Shown here piece after piece: positions 1 to 11,662 of a stretch of 64,000 nucleotides of DNA. A program made the position numbers and the translations under genes. The notes beneath the pieces were generated by a model. The model saw only the letters and a program-made list of their open reading frames with translations, searched no databases and was not told where the DNA came from. Source of the DNA: Endomychus coccineus (taxonomy: Eukaryota; Arthropoda; Insecta; Coleoptera; Endomychidae). The stretch is from NCBI GenBank assembly GCA_958510875.1, contig OY294070.1, positions 16,483,631-16,547,630 on the forward strand. The letters run 5' to 3'. The first letter of the stretch is position 1; the number at the start of each line of letters is the position of its first letter.

Positions 1-463
1 TGGATGCTGCTTTAGCGAATAAAGCCCCAATCGTCATACCTGCGCCCCAAAACAACGTCAGCCCTCCCCCGATCCAAAAACCAATCAAGAATTTCGGCCA
101 GATCAATCAGCAAACGGTCGTGATCACCACGTCGAACCTGACCACGAACATGGTACACTCTCCGATCACGATAACGACGAACAATATAAAAAAAGAAATC
201 GAAATTCCTCCGAACCCTCGTCATCGAGTACTGCAAAACAGTTTCGACATCATCAATCCTCTATTCATCGACGAAACGAACGAGGGCAAGAGAAAACAAC
301 CTCCGCTAGTTTTCCGGGCTGGTACCAGGGAAGTGCACAACAAGCTGGAGAAACATAGAAGAGCGCATCTGAAAGAGTGCTTCGACGCTTTGAAGAAACA
401 ATTGCCAGTATCGCCAGACGAGAAAAAGACTTCCAATCTCAGTATATTACATTCTGCCATTAG
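1..463 (+). CDS. Mnt: Mnt exon with bHLH domain (partial at window start)
   Basis: The reading frame is open from base 3. It gives a Pro/Asn/Thr-rich linker, then the bHLH from about base 320. The exon ends at CATTAG|GTTAGT. Reading past the donor reaches a stop at 528-530, so the splice is needed. Confidence 0.85.
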
Positions 464-3400
464 GTTAGTTTCTATGTTCTACATAATGACCAACTACGAG
501 GGCAGCAGTACCCAAAAATTTCCGGCCTGACTGTCTTGGCTCACAATTAAATTTATTATAAATTAACTTGCCTTGTTCAAAATCTATTTGTTCGGGAAAA
601 TTTTGAAATTCGGCAGGTGTTCATCATTCGGATGACAATGCATTAAATCATTTTTATAAGAGAAAAAACAAGATGGCGGACGAGTTTTGTGATTATTGTC
701 AGATTCAATTCAAAATTGGTATATAAAAGTTTTTGGGGTCTTAGATCATGATTTTTATACCAAGATTCAAAAATTAAAGATTGCGGCTCCTATAAATTTT
801 GCTTTTTGACCGACTTGTATTAATTCAATCGAATTTAAACTTGGTATACAGGGTGTTGCTTGATGTTGTGTACTTATTTTGATGGGTGATTCTTGGGCTA
901 ATTTGAAGTCGAAAAGTTCATTTAAATGTATGCCCCAAATTGCTTGGTTTTCCATAAATAGGATGCTAAAGTTTTTATTTCAGTTTTTCCCAAAAAATTC
1001 CAAAACCGTTTGAGGTATTACATTAAACTTCAGGGTATACTATGATATAAAAAAGCCGGTTGTCTGTAAAGTCGGTTTACTGACGATAGTTGAACGTGAC
1101 AACGTCATAAGAAAATACTGATGGAATGGTTTCATTTTTCAAAAGAAAATTTTAATTTTATTTGTTTGATAGATATTTTGTATAGATATAGAGAAGGAGG
1201 TAATCACAATTGAATTGATCAAGTTACATTTATTTGTACGCATAAATACAATTATGTCAATTTAGCTTTTAAAAAGCCCGCCTCAATGTGTTTGATATAG
1301 GAGAAAATTGTTCCCTTTGACGGCTGGCTGGTCCAACCTGTCATTACAGACACGTTGTTATGATATGTGGAAGATTTAACATTTATGTTTTAATTTTTTG
1401 AAATCATAGCTACGCACGATAATTATTTCGATCGAATAGTAAAGCAATTGATTTTTTACTCATCGTGAAATAGTTCTGTTAACTTATTGTTATAGTTTTG
1501 TCAATTATAGCATAACCTACAATCGATTTTTTGAAATCATAGCTACGCTCGATAATTATTTCGATCGAGTAGTAAAGCAATTGATTTTTTACTCATCGTG
1601 AAATAGTTCTGTTAACTTATTGTTATAGTTTTGTCAATTATAGCATAACCTACAATCGCTGCACTAGCGGACCGATGCTATTTATTTTAATGATGAAAGC
1701 ACGAATATTCGACAATATATCACTGAACATATATTTAATATCGAAAGAATCATTACCTTTATCGCAGCAATTATCGTTGCTATAAACAATTGACACCACA
1801 TTCACTTTTCACTGCACTTCATACTTGACGAAAACATGTAAATGTATCATTGTATAGCAGCGCGCTCTCGCTTACACTTCAAGCCTTAAATGGAACGCCT
1901 CAGAGCGAGGTAACGCACAGCCGGTCAGAGCGAGGTAACGCCGCATGAGTCATGTTTTCTCGAGCGTACAGTCGGCCCCATCGAATTATAAGACGTTGTC
2001 ACGTCAAAAACACACTTTAACCAAAAAAGTTTCTTTTTAATTTAACCAGTGGCGTAGGTATCGCAACGTCATGATTTAATTTTAAAGAAACAATTGTTAC
2101 GCCTCTGCTTTTTCCTCAACTGTTAATGTAGTATTAATTACCATTTATTTTCAAACAAAAAAGGTCTCTAGAATTTTTGTCGAACAACTTACGGTGTTAA
2201 TGAAAATTAAAAATTGTAGTTGAATGGATATTTGCCACTTATTCCTAAGGGAAAACTGTTTACTTAAAATCACGTTTGTCTGTTGCTAAGGATGCGTCGT
2301 AATTTATTTTTTAATGAACTCTTATTTTTATCTCATGTTTTGACATTTTGACAAATTAGTTCGTTTTCTCCTTTCCATTCTTGAATTTAAAAACTACGAT
2401 TTTTAATTATTTTCTTCAAAACGGTTGTACGAAAAAAATTCTAGAGACCCTTTTTGTATAACATTAAATGGTAATCAATACTATACTAACAGTTGAGAAA
2501 CAGACAGTGGCGTAACAATTGTTTCGTTAAAATTGTATGACGACGTTGCCATACCTACGCCTCTGGTCAAATTAAAACTAGACTTTTTTGGTTAAAAAGT
2601 CTGTTTTTATACCATTATATGAAATCCTGAAATTTAATGTAATACCTCAACAGTTTTAGAAATTTCTGGTAAAAATCGAAAGAAAATGATGACTTCAGCA
2701 ATATTTTCGCTTACGGAATCAAAATACGTCAGAGAGATACATTTTGTTGATATATCTGTGGGTTTTATACACGGATACATATTGTAAAAAGTTAACTGCT
2801 GTTTGTGGTCAATTAGATCTGTTTCTTCCAAGGCTAACAAGATACATGAAATACCAGAATCTATGTCACGTCAGATGCTTTGGCGCTGCTCTCGTATTAG
2901 AATATCCCAGTTTAAGGTGATATCTTCTTCCCGTCTCTCCTATGTAAGCAATACAAGCATCAAATTTCAACTTATAACTCCAGATTTTTCAATTTGATCT
3001 CTTTTTGATTTTGAGTTTGTATTCATATAAGAATATAAGGTATTCGGTTACATTTTTATTTTGATTTTTTTGAAATTTAGATATTATTTGTGGGGGTAAA
3101 TGAGGTTTAGAGCTTAGTTTTAATATTTTATTTACTACGGTCTATATTATTTAGCGATATCTTTAATCCGGTTTAGTTCAAGACTAAAATTATCTTTGTT
3201 TAATGGAATGTTATCTAATCAGTGAATCATGCAGTATTTCTGCTAATTTATGCGATAGTGGGTGTGATAATGCTTGTGGAAAGTAGCGCCTCCAGCAGGA
3301 AAGTCCAAAACTCGCAACTAGATATTTTTAAATCAATAGATTGAAGACAATAGTTATTCAATATTAAATGATCAACTTGATATTTATAACTCACCGGTTA

Positions 3401-6400
3401 TTAATTATTTTGTCGAATTCCATATATTTTACAAAAACACATATAAAATTCAAATGGTTATTACACTCACATTAAATGCATTGCATTCAATGTGTATTTA
3501 CGAAATTCTTAAGTATTCTTTAGTCACATTTTTCATTATACTCTCATCCAGTGCTGCCAATGTACCGGTAAATCCCCAGATTTTCGGGGATTTTGAATGT
3601 TGTTTATGAAAAATCGGGGATTTTTCGTCATAATAATTCAGTAGTGCAAAGCTTTCACTTTAAGTTATAGGCTCTGTCATTCCAACTAACGTATAATTTA
3701 TATTTAGGTTGGTTGCAATGGTTATTTTGGAAAAGTTTTTCCATGCAGAACTAATTTTCCGTGCGTTTGGTGACTTGTGTTGTGGTTGTGACTTGATTTG
3801 ACAAACGGCAAATTTAACTTTTTGTTTCTATTGTCTGTGTCTTAATAATCTTAAATTTATCTAGATATCACAGATAAATGGCTGAAACAAAAATCCCCCT
3901 TCTATACAGTCATATCAATTGTTCGTGCAAGAAAAGCTCATTTAAATAATTTTCAGGAAGTGTTGGAGTTTCATTTTAAATTTTAGTTTTTTTCAAAATT
4001 TAATGACAATGTGTTGTCCACTACTTTGTTATTTCCCTTCGCCTCTTTTCAAAGTTGCTAGCCAACAAAATATTAATTTTCCTTGAAATTCATTTCGAAA
4101 TGTATACCTATCGATCATAAAAGCAAGTAAAGCTGATCAAAATCGGTAAACACAGAATCATAACTGCTCAGTGTACAGAATGGTTCAAATGTGGTTCTCA
4201 TCATTAGTATGTCGGAAATGGTAAGAGATACAGGGTCGATTAAGTTGTACGATTTGATGCTTGAGATATTCGGAAAAAACGAAAATTTATAAAACCTTTT
4301 TTTTCTGACATTGGAAGAGATATCTCAAACAAATGACACTTAGTCTACAAGATGCTCTATCAAATTGAAAATGCTATGTTTCGTTTTTCAGAAACTATCA
4401 TATTTTTTGGTGAAATGCAGACCAGGATTTTACATTTAATTTTTTGTTACTTTTGGGCTCCCTAAAACCTAAGGCTCATCACAACTTTTGATTTTCGATA
4501 TCAATAACTGAAATTTCCTGCAGTTTTTTTAAATAGTATTACACAACCCTGTTTTTAAAATAAATTAATTTTGATAACTATGATTTCTTTAATTCGGTCA
4601 ATAGTAGATAACTAAATCTGAAATGCTGTTGTCGATCTGTATTAACAGCAAATACAAAATATTTATAAATAATGCACTTATTGGCAATATCTTAATAAAA
4701 CCCCTTCTAAATTATTAGCAAAGTTAATAACAATTAATTGATTAATAACTAAAGAAACCAACTGAAAACTTGAAAGAAATGCTTTGATAACCCTCTTTGC
4801 ACCTCTGCATTTCCGCATAGGTTTTCGTAGATTATCCGTAACCGCCCCCTGGATTACTTTTCCTCTTGCTCGTGGAGCAAGTTATTTTTTTTCTAAATTC
4901 CATAGAAAATAATCTAGTGGGGCCAAATCGGGGCTTCTGACAGGCCAGGCTCCTTGGTTAGCAATCCACTGATTGGTAAAACTTTCTTCCATTATACCAC
5001 CACAGTTGCCAGTTAACGGCTTGTCTTCAAGCCCATTTAATATATAATTTTCAACTAAACTAAGGTAACAATTATTATTTATGCTTCCATTGTAAATAAT
5101 TGGACCCAATATTCTGTTTCGATACAGTCCAACTCAATCATTGCTTATTTTCTGCTGCATAATCATGCTAATCATCCCTGTTAAAAAGCTCGTATCTAGA
5201 AAAATTACATTTATAATTTTATTTCAAAAATCGCCATCTTGCTGAAATTTTCCATCAAGCCAATTGCAAAATGCAAGGCTTCTTTCATTGTCGCCTAGTC
5301 GTGATTCTTGGCTGACACGTAGTTTATAGAAATGATACAAATTATTAAAAAAGTTGAACTGTCATGTTTTGACGAGGGATGGCGATTTATTTGTCTTTAA
5401 TATCATTTTCCGTTATTATTGCAAAAATGAGCATTCTATAAACGGCGGACACATTGCATTAAAATAAATAATATAAACCTTTTTTTTAATCCTATTTATC
5501 TAGTAAGTGTTTCAGTAAAAATTACTTTTTATTAACTTTTAATATAGAATTTCATCAGTATCATAAATTTAGACATTTATTTTACAGAAAAATGTCATTT
5601 TTGACTTCGAAGAGTTTGAAAATAAAACATTGTGATGGGCCATAGCTTTTAGGGAGCCCCTAAGTAACAAGAAATGAAATCCAGGTTCGTATTTAAAAAA
5701 AAATGATCGCATTTACAATTTGATAGTGCCATCTATTAGATTATAAAAAGTGGCAATGACATTGTTTTAAAATATCTTTTCTAATAACGCCAGGAAAAAA
5801 TAATAATAATGATTTTATGGAATTTCTGTTTTTTCCGAATATTTCCGGAAGTATTTGACATTCTTCATATCCCAATACATTTGACATTTTGTTAAGCATC
5901 AAAGAGTGCAACTTTGCCATAACTTAACCGACCTTGTATCTCTTACTATGTCCGAGATTCTCTATACTACTACGTTTATTCGAATTCCTGTCGGGGATTA
6001 CTATTATTTTGGCGGGGAAAATCGACATTGGCAGCAGCACTGCCCTCATCAATTTCGCTGAAAAACGCAAAACACGACATCTTGTCGTTTGTAAGGTTTA
6101 TTTTAAATGATAATTTTCGTTGAATCGGAGCGTTGCCATTTAACCGTATGATTACTAGTGTTATTGCTTATTAATGATTGAAACGTGACTAGATTGGTTT
6201 ATTTTAATGTGAGTGTAATAATCACTATAGTATTGTTAGACATGTTACAACCAGCACAAACCTATATTCTAAGCTTCCAACTGTATAAGGAAATCATGAT
6301 TGGGCATAATAAGGGGATTCTTTCGTTGGTGGATATGGAACGTAATGATTAAACTTCTCAATATCGATTAATATTTCCTCATACCAGCGCTATTTCCAAC

Positions 6401-9400
6401 CATTTTCGACATATCTGGCTTTGGAACTACCAATGCTGTTTAAATAATTAAAAGAATTTAGAAATTTCAAACACAAAGGTTTATTTATAACTAAGAATTG
6501 TAATAAACTGTAAAATAGTGAATATTTGGAAACGAACATATGTTTATTTGACAACAACTGCTCAAAATGTCCGCCTGCAGCTTAATAAAAGATTGTCTTA
6601 TTTTGAAGTAAAGAAATTATTACGAAATAACTCAGCAGCATTTAAAACTTTCTGTCACAGTTCCCGGGAGTTTATATTCACATTTATAAAGAAATAAATG
6701 AAAAAAAAAAACAAAAAATATATCTTAAATTTTATACCCTGTATCTCTTTAACTATCAATTTTTGTTGCAAGTTTGGTTAAATCACAATATTTTCACCTT
6801 AGGAATCTAGTGATGAATTTTGGACCATTGCCTCAGGACCACCTGTATTTGAAATTAGAAAAAAGCTCTTTTCGGTTAAAAAAATTAACATTTCAAAATT
6901 TGACTTTTGCCGAGATAATGTTGCATGTTTGACAAAAAATTCTAACTAATCAGAAAAAATGTAAAACTGTTGTATCCATCATTTTTTGAAAAATTATCAA
7001 ATAATCGCGTAGATGGGATGCAAAAATATACGGGAAAACCCTGCATAGAGAAAATCTTGATGTCTTGACGGTTTTCTCCTCTGTCAATACGAAACTTTGA
7101 AATCTTATCATTAAATTGAACTGTTTTACATTTGTAGGTACATACAAACGTTGAAAAAGAAAGAAAGAGAGTTCGAGCATGAGATGGAACGGCTGGCTCG
7201 TGAAAAAATCTCGTCTCAAACCAAATTGGCCTTGCTGAAAAAAGATCTTTCGGCGCATTACGAAAACGTGGACTTCTCGAAACTTCTTCCAGACGTAGTG
7301 CCAATATCCCAGAACTCATCTACATTAAGCAATAATGGCGAATCGATCACGGTGATGAAACACGATCCGGACAGCGATTGTACAAAGATAGAAGTGATAA
7401 CTGCTCAACAAAATGGTGCTGCTGAACGAATCGCAATTCCAGTTTTAACAAACAAATCTCATATTCCAGTGTCTACGACGACTATGACTTCTTTGAAAGA
7501 GGTAATTTTATTTTTGTCACAAGTAATCCTTATTTGAATTTATGGCATCTAGGTATATTCTACTCTAATACATAGAGATCTTAGAATAGAGGTATTGCGT
7601 GGCCTTTTTCTTGCAACCGTTCAAGAAAAAACTCGGGATTACGCTCCTCCCACTCATAGCGCGATGCTTTCGTTTTTTCAGGTTCGCGCTGCGTCGATGA
7701 TTTCTGCTCAGTATTTATTTACGTGCAGTTAATAGAGTGGGCGGAGCATCCGAGAAAGAGGGGGTCAATTATTATGATAATTTATCCCGAAATTTTTCTT
7801 ATACGGTTGCATACAAAATACATTGACCTTATGGAGCTTAATACCTGTATTCTAAGGTCTCTATGCTCTAATACGAGGGCAAAGTGAAACGTCCCTGAAA
7901 AATAAAACAGATGGCGCCACAATCGACAATCCCATGATATGTCATTCATTTCTGTTTTGACACCCATCGAAACCAAGCAACTTTGAAGACTTTTGTAAAC
8001 ATGGAAAAAAGAGAATTTCGCGTCCCGATTAAACATTATTTCTTGCGTGGAAAAAATTAGACGAACCAAAGCATCCCTTGTTAAACATTATGGGGACTCC
8101 TCACCATCAATTGGAACGATTCGTTTACTGATTTTTGTTGTGGTAGTATGACCACACAAAGGACGCTGAACGTTCTGGTCATCCATATTGGACGATTGGC
8201 GAGTTAAAGTGCACGAGTTGCGCTACGAATTTTGGTTCTTCATCTACCATATTCTCCAGATTTGGCCCCATGCGATTTTTATCTATTTCTGAATTTGAAG
8301 AAATGGCTCCAACGATGAGCCTATTTTGAAGGATTGCCGAGTTTTGACCAAATATATCATTTCTTTGTACATAAACCAACTTGCTAATCTTATAGCATAT
8401 GCCCCATTATTTAAGAGATCTGTAAGCTAGGTTACCAAAAAATTCAAATGTTCCACCATTAGGCATTATTAAAGGTCCAATTGAATGATTTTAGATCATC
8501 CCTTCCCATACATTTATCGACAATTTGCTTCAAAATACGCATGGGGATTTTCGTCTGCCCAAACGTGAACAAAAATTTTCTAAAGGAATGGCAGTCCTGC
8601 TGAATTTTGAATTGCATCCATTGACAAAAATGTAATCGTAGCTGAAAATGTTGCGGTTTAATAGCTTGAAAGCGTGTTAATAACACGCCTTCAGTCATGC
8701 CAAATTTCCAATATCCTACCCTTAGGTACGTTTTCCATGAAAGTCAGTCTCCCGCTACTAATTTCTGGGTTAACAGACACAATATTTAAAACACGTTCTT
8801 CTGTATACGCACTCATAATGTTACACTTTCTGCCACAATCTGTTCTTTTTGACAATAATATGCCATATAATGGTACACTTTCTGCCATAATCTGTTCTTT
8901 TTGACAATAATATGTCATATAATGTACACTTTCTGCCACAATCTGTTCTTTTTGACAATAATATGTCTTTAATGGTACACTTTCTGCCACAATATGTTCT
9001 TTTTGACAATAATATGTCTTTAATGGTACACTTTCTGCCACAATCTGTTCTTTTCGACAATAATCTGCCATTTTCTAGTTGATGTAATCGAGCAAATATA
9101 TTTCTGAAGGGACTCGACGATTAGGAAATATTCATTGGTGAAGTCAGAGCTTCACGACTATAACCATTTGCTTTGCCATACATGAAATGCATACGAGAGC
9201 AATGTGAAAAGCCCCTGAAAAATAAAACAGATGGCGTCACAATCGAAAATTCCATGCGACATGTATTATGTACCATCTTTAACTAGAGCACATTAAAATT
9301 TTCAGACTGATATGTCATTCAGTTCTCTCCCATCGAAAACAACCAACTTTGAAGATTTTTGTAAACATGGAAAAAAGTGTCTTGATTGAATATTATTTCT

Positions 9401-10562
9401 TGGGTGGAAAAAATATTACCCAAATCGCTTGTTAAACATTATGGGGACACCTCACCATCGTTTGAAACGATTCACAAGTGGTTTACTGATTTTCGTTCTG
9501 GTAATATGACCACCAAAGACGATCGTCGATAAAATCCATGGTATGATATTGCGGAATATTTTGCATACATTTTTGAAACTGAGAAAGCCCTGCCAGATGG
9601 GCCAACTTCAAAGGAGTATTTGGAGATGTTCAAGCGCGATAAGAAAGACTTTTTATGCCGTTTCATAATCGTGGACGAAACATGGATCCATCACAATATA
9701 CCAGAGACCAAAGAACAGTCGAAACAGTGGACTTGTCCTAGCGAATCGAAGCCGAAAAAAGTCAAAGTTGGTTTATCGACCAATAAAATCATGGCGACAA
9801 TTTTTTGGGATGCACACGGCATCGTCCATATCGATTACCTTGGAAAGGGCAAAACGATCACCGGCGTATATTATGCAGAACTGTTGGATCGATTTGAAGT
9901 AAAAACGACCTCATTTGACAGGACAACGCAATGGCAAAATTGCATGAATTGCGCTACGATTTAGTTCGTCATCCACCATATTCTCCAGATTTGGCCCCCT
10001 GCGATTTTTATCTATTTCCAAAATTGAAGAAATGCTCGGCGAAAAGAGATTTGGCTCCAATGATGAGGTCATTGATTTTGGAACGAATCGAAAAATTAAA
10101 AAAACATTGGACGAAGTGTATCGGGCTACAACGAGGTTATGTTGAGAAATAAAATAAGTTTTGACCAAATAAATCATTTCTTGGTTAATTATTCAGGGAC
10201 TTTTCACCTTCGCCCTCGTATTCTACAATAAATTATTGCAATCTTATTTATATTGGTTATTTTAATTGAACCTCGAAAACTCCTAGTGAAAAAATCAACC
10301 GACTAATATCCAGTGATATCTTTTTCAGGTTCAACAGCCCGTTCAGACAGCCTTATCTGTATTACCCGTCGGTTATCCATTGAACCAGGGTCTAGTACTA
10401 CAAAAGCTAGCTATCGTACCTAAATCTTTGACAGAACTTGTGCCGACGTTCATTGCGACGCAACAGCAAATACACAACGGTAAAGTTGTGCCGTTGGTGA
10501 ACGCACAGTACGTTGTGAAACCTTTGGTTGTCGTCAGTACCGCATCACCGAGACCAAGTTAG
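1..10562 (+). CDS. Mnt: Mnt, Max-binding bHLH-leucine zipper repressor (5' end outside window)
   Basis: Three exons are visible: 1-463, 7138-7501 and 10329-10562. Reading phase is kept across both introns (AG|G, then phase 0). Exon one holds a basic helix-loop-helix beginning GTREVHNKLEKHRRAHLKEC. Exon two continues helix 2 (YIQTLKKKEREFEHEMERLA) into a leucine zipper. Exon three is a Gln/Val/Pro-rich tail ending in TAG. The basic region (HNKLEKHRR) is the Max/Mad/Mnt type that binds CACGTG E-boxes as a heterodimer with Max, so the protein should be a nuclear antagonist of Myc. The N-terminal Sin3-interaction region would lie upstream of the window. Intron one (6.7 kb) and intron two (2.8 kb) are largely transposon remnants. 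The identity is firm from the bHLH-zipper; an MXD-type relative is the only real alternative. Confidence 0.88.
1393..1657. repeat. Tandem duplication, two ~132-bp units
   Basis: Units 1393-1525 and 1526-1657 are nearly identical. Each starts at a T-run followed by GAAATCATAGCTACG and ends CCTACAATCG. The high identity implies a recent duplication. Confidence 0.85.
2010..2610. repeat. Palindromic MITE-like element
   Basis: Arms of about 200 bp (2010-2220 and 2400-2610) are inverted copies. They share the words CAGTGGCGTAGGTAT and TCTAGAATTTTT, with a short unique loop. The CAGTGGCGTA word also occurs at the ends of a hAT-like MITE at 52.7 kb. No coding capacity is visible. Confidence 0.6.
4208..5953 (-). 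mobile_element. Nested long-TIR Tc1/mariner-like element
   Basis: Inverted arms of about 275 bp (4208-4485 and 5628-5953) surround a transposase remnant. Likely true termini are TACAGGGTCG at 4229 and CGACCTTGTA ending at 5939, with TA at each end. The family is a guess from the transposase fragment. Confidence 0.55.
4864..5155 (-). pseudogene. Mariner-like DDE transposase C-terminal remnant
   Basis: The minus strand encodes about 75 residues that include RSPDLAPLDYFLWN, the diagnostic stretch around the third catalytic Asp of Tc1/mariner-like transposases. The N-terminal helix-turn-helix and the first two acidic residues are absent, so the copy is dead. Confidence 0.65.
7138..7501 (+). CDS. 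Mnt: Mnt exon with helix 2 / leucine zipper
   Basis: The acceptor is TTTGTAG|GTAC and the donor GAAAGAG|GTAATT. The exon begins with the conserved YIQTLKKKEREFEHEMERLA and a heptad-like zipper, then a Ser/Thr/Val-rich region. The in-frame alternative running past 7501 reaches a stop at 7537. Confidence 0.85.
7874..8370 (+). mobile_element. mariner copy 1, internally deleted
   Basis: It starts with the terminal repeat CGAGGGCAAAGTGAAA after a TA. The transposase start (ATGGAAAAAAGAG) follows, then a helix-turn-helix region with frame breaks. The sequence then jumps to the C-terminal HLPYSPDLAP-type block. The right terminal repeat is lost. Confidence 0.75.
8459..8830 (-). pseudogene. DDE-transposase fragment (different family)
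   Basis: The minus strand reads LRLHFCQWM...FRKFLFTFGQ. This resembles the FCxW...xxLFTDE block of mariner-like transposases with a winged HTH, but the catalytic Asp-Glu is mutated. An upstream segment (VLNIVSVNPEISSGRL) fits the HTH region. Several frameshifts are present. Confidence 0.5.
8822..9075. repeat. Five tandem units of 51-52 bp
   Basis: Copies begin at about 8822, 8874, 8925, 8976 and 9027. Each carries TACACTTTCTGCCAC and TGTTCTTTTTGACAATAA. Because the period is near 51, the minus strand reads as a 17-residue repeat, but there is no sign that it is expressed. Confidence 0.9.
9194..10218 (+). mobile_element. mariner copy 2, near-complete but defective
   Basis: The termini CGAGAGCAATGTGAAAAG and CTTTTCACCTTCGCCCTCG are inverted repeats flanked by TA on both sides. 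At 1.02 kb the copy is shorter than a typical 1.3-kb mariner. It retains the first catalytic motif (VDETWIHH) and the third (YSPDLAPCDFYLF). The second, around HxDN, is deleted and the frame breaks near 9930. Confidence 0.85.
9620..10152 (+). pseudogene. mariner transposase pseudogene
   Basis: Two offset frames (9620-9964 and 9931-10152) together cover the catalytic half of a mariner transposase: DETWIHH, then KVMATIFWDAHGI-like and GKTITGVYYAELL, then HPPYSPDLAPCDFYLFP. The middle Asp region is missing, so it cannot be active. Confidence 0.85.
10329..10562 (+). CDS. Mnt: Mnt terminal coding exon
   Basis: The acceptor is CTTTTTCAG|GTTCAACAG. Phase 0 joins it to the zipper exon. The 77-residue tail is Val/Gln/Pro-rich and ends PRPS-TAG. 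Confidence 0.8.
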   Translation, partial: VQQPVQTALSVLPVGYPLNQGLVLQKLAIVPKSLTELVPTFIATQQQIHNGKVVPLVNAQYVVKPLVVVSTASPRPS

Positions 10563-11269
10563 AATTAGAGTATCGAGACAAGACTGCGACATGTGAAGTT
10601 AGTTCTCTTGTTTTTGTGGACGAAATGTTTTAAAAACCGCGATAACACCTCTTTTATGTTTAACACCGTCTATTTCAATCTGGAACCGTAACGTGTATCT
10701 GGTGGATTGGAAAAGGAAGCGCCATCTGTTGAGTATATCATCCATCAAGTATAACATTATGGTAATTTTATGCACCATGTGTTTGTTTCTTTTTCATGAG
10801 GGTATTTTATCTTTGGAGTTATTACGATTTATTGAACAGATATTAATTTTGAATATTTGTAAAATACTGATTATGCCCACAAATGTTGAAAATAATCGAT
10901 GCCTTTGACAGGGAGCTAAAGGTAATACAGCTCTTTAAAAGATAGGTTTAAGAACCGTTTCTTCATTGATTGAAGTACTCCTTAAAGCCTTTTACTTTTT
11001 ATTTGACACTAGAAACAATTTTCAATATATTTATGGTTTCGGCATTTACGTAGGGTAAAATCATTTTAACTTACGAAAGTTGGAGAATTAAACTCTAATT
11101 TACACAAAATTTGCAACATTTAATCTAGAAAATAATGCTTACAAACTGTTTCACCACACACATAGTGGCATTCTCAAAGCTGGGTGTTCTCAACTAAAGC
11201 TAGATCTAAAATTATGTCCTTAAGGAGGTTCGGAAGTGTTAGCGGGGGGAAATATAAGAAGCAAGGCTA

Positions 11270-11662
11270 TATATATATTTATATACATGAACACATGTAC
11301 AAATAATAATCGTGTAATTGTCGTAATTTTTAAAAATTAATTACAATTGATAAAATTTATAAATTAATAATTCTAAGCTATTTTTTCATAGAAATAATTA
11401 GTGGGACTCGTTGAAACTTGCACAGAATATGATTGTAATAATGTTATTCCATTAAAAAAAAACATTATATACATAAACACATGTACAAATAATAATAGTG
11501 TAATTGTCGTCCACTTTTCGTATTTTTAAAAATTAATTACGAATAATAAAATTTATAAATCAAAAATACTAAGCTATTTTTTCATAGAAATAATTAGTGG
11601 AACTCTCTTAAACTTGCACAGAATATTATTGTAATAATGTTAATTCATTTAAAAAAAACAGT
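11270..11662. repeat. Tandem duplication, two ~190-bp units
   Basis: The two halves (about 11270-11462 and 11465-11660) share ACATGTACAAATAATAAT, AGCTATTTTTTCATAGAAAT and AACTTGCACAGAATAT in the same order. They differ by small indels. Confidence 0.8.

Larger units (their letters stand above)
1011..2650. mobile_element. Element with ~45-bp terminal inverted repeats
   Basis: The left end (1011-1055) reads TGAGGTATTACATTAAACTT. The right end (2608-2650) is its inverted counterpart with a few mismatches. No transposase frame lies inside. The interior holds a tandem duplication and a second palindrome. The class is unknown. Confidence 0.55.
3549..6042. mobile_element. hAT-like element with 8-bp target duplication, containing a nested element
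   Basis: The ends read CAGTGCTGCCAATG (left) and CATTGGCAGCAGCACTG (right, inverted). The flanking octamers are CTCTCATC and CCCTCATC, 7 of 8 matching, as expected for hAT insertion. Just inside each end is a GGGGATT-rich segment. Most of the interior is a second inverted-repeat element. Confidence 0.6.

Noticed and set aside
8691..9071. 126-codon frame with 17-residue repeats as a structural protein
   Set aside because: It spans a DNA tandem array joined to a broken transposase fragment.
8822..9075. CRISPR-like array
   Set aside because: Units are contiguous with no unique spacers, and the genome is eukaryotic.
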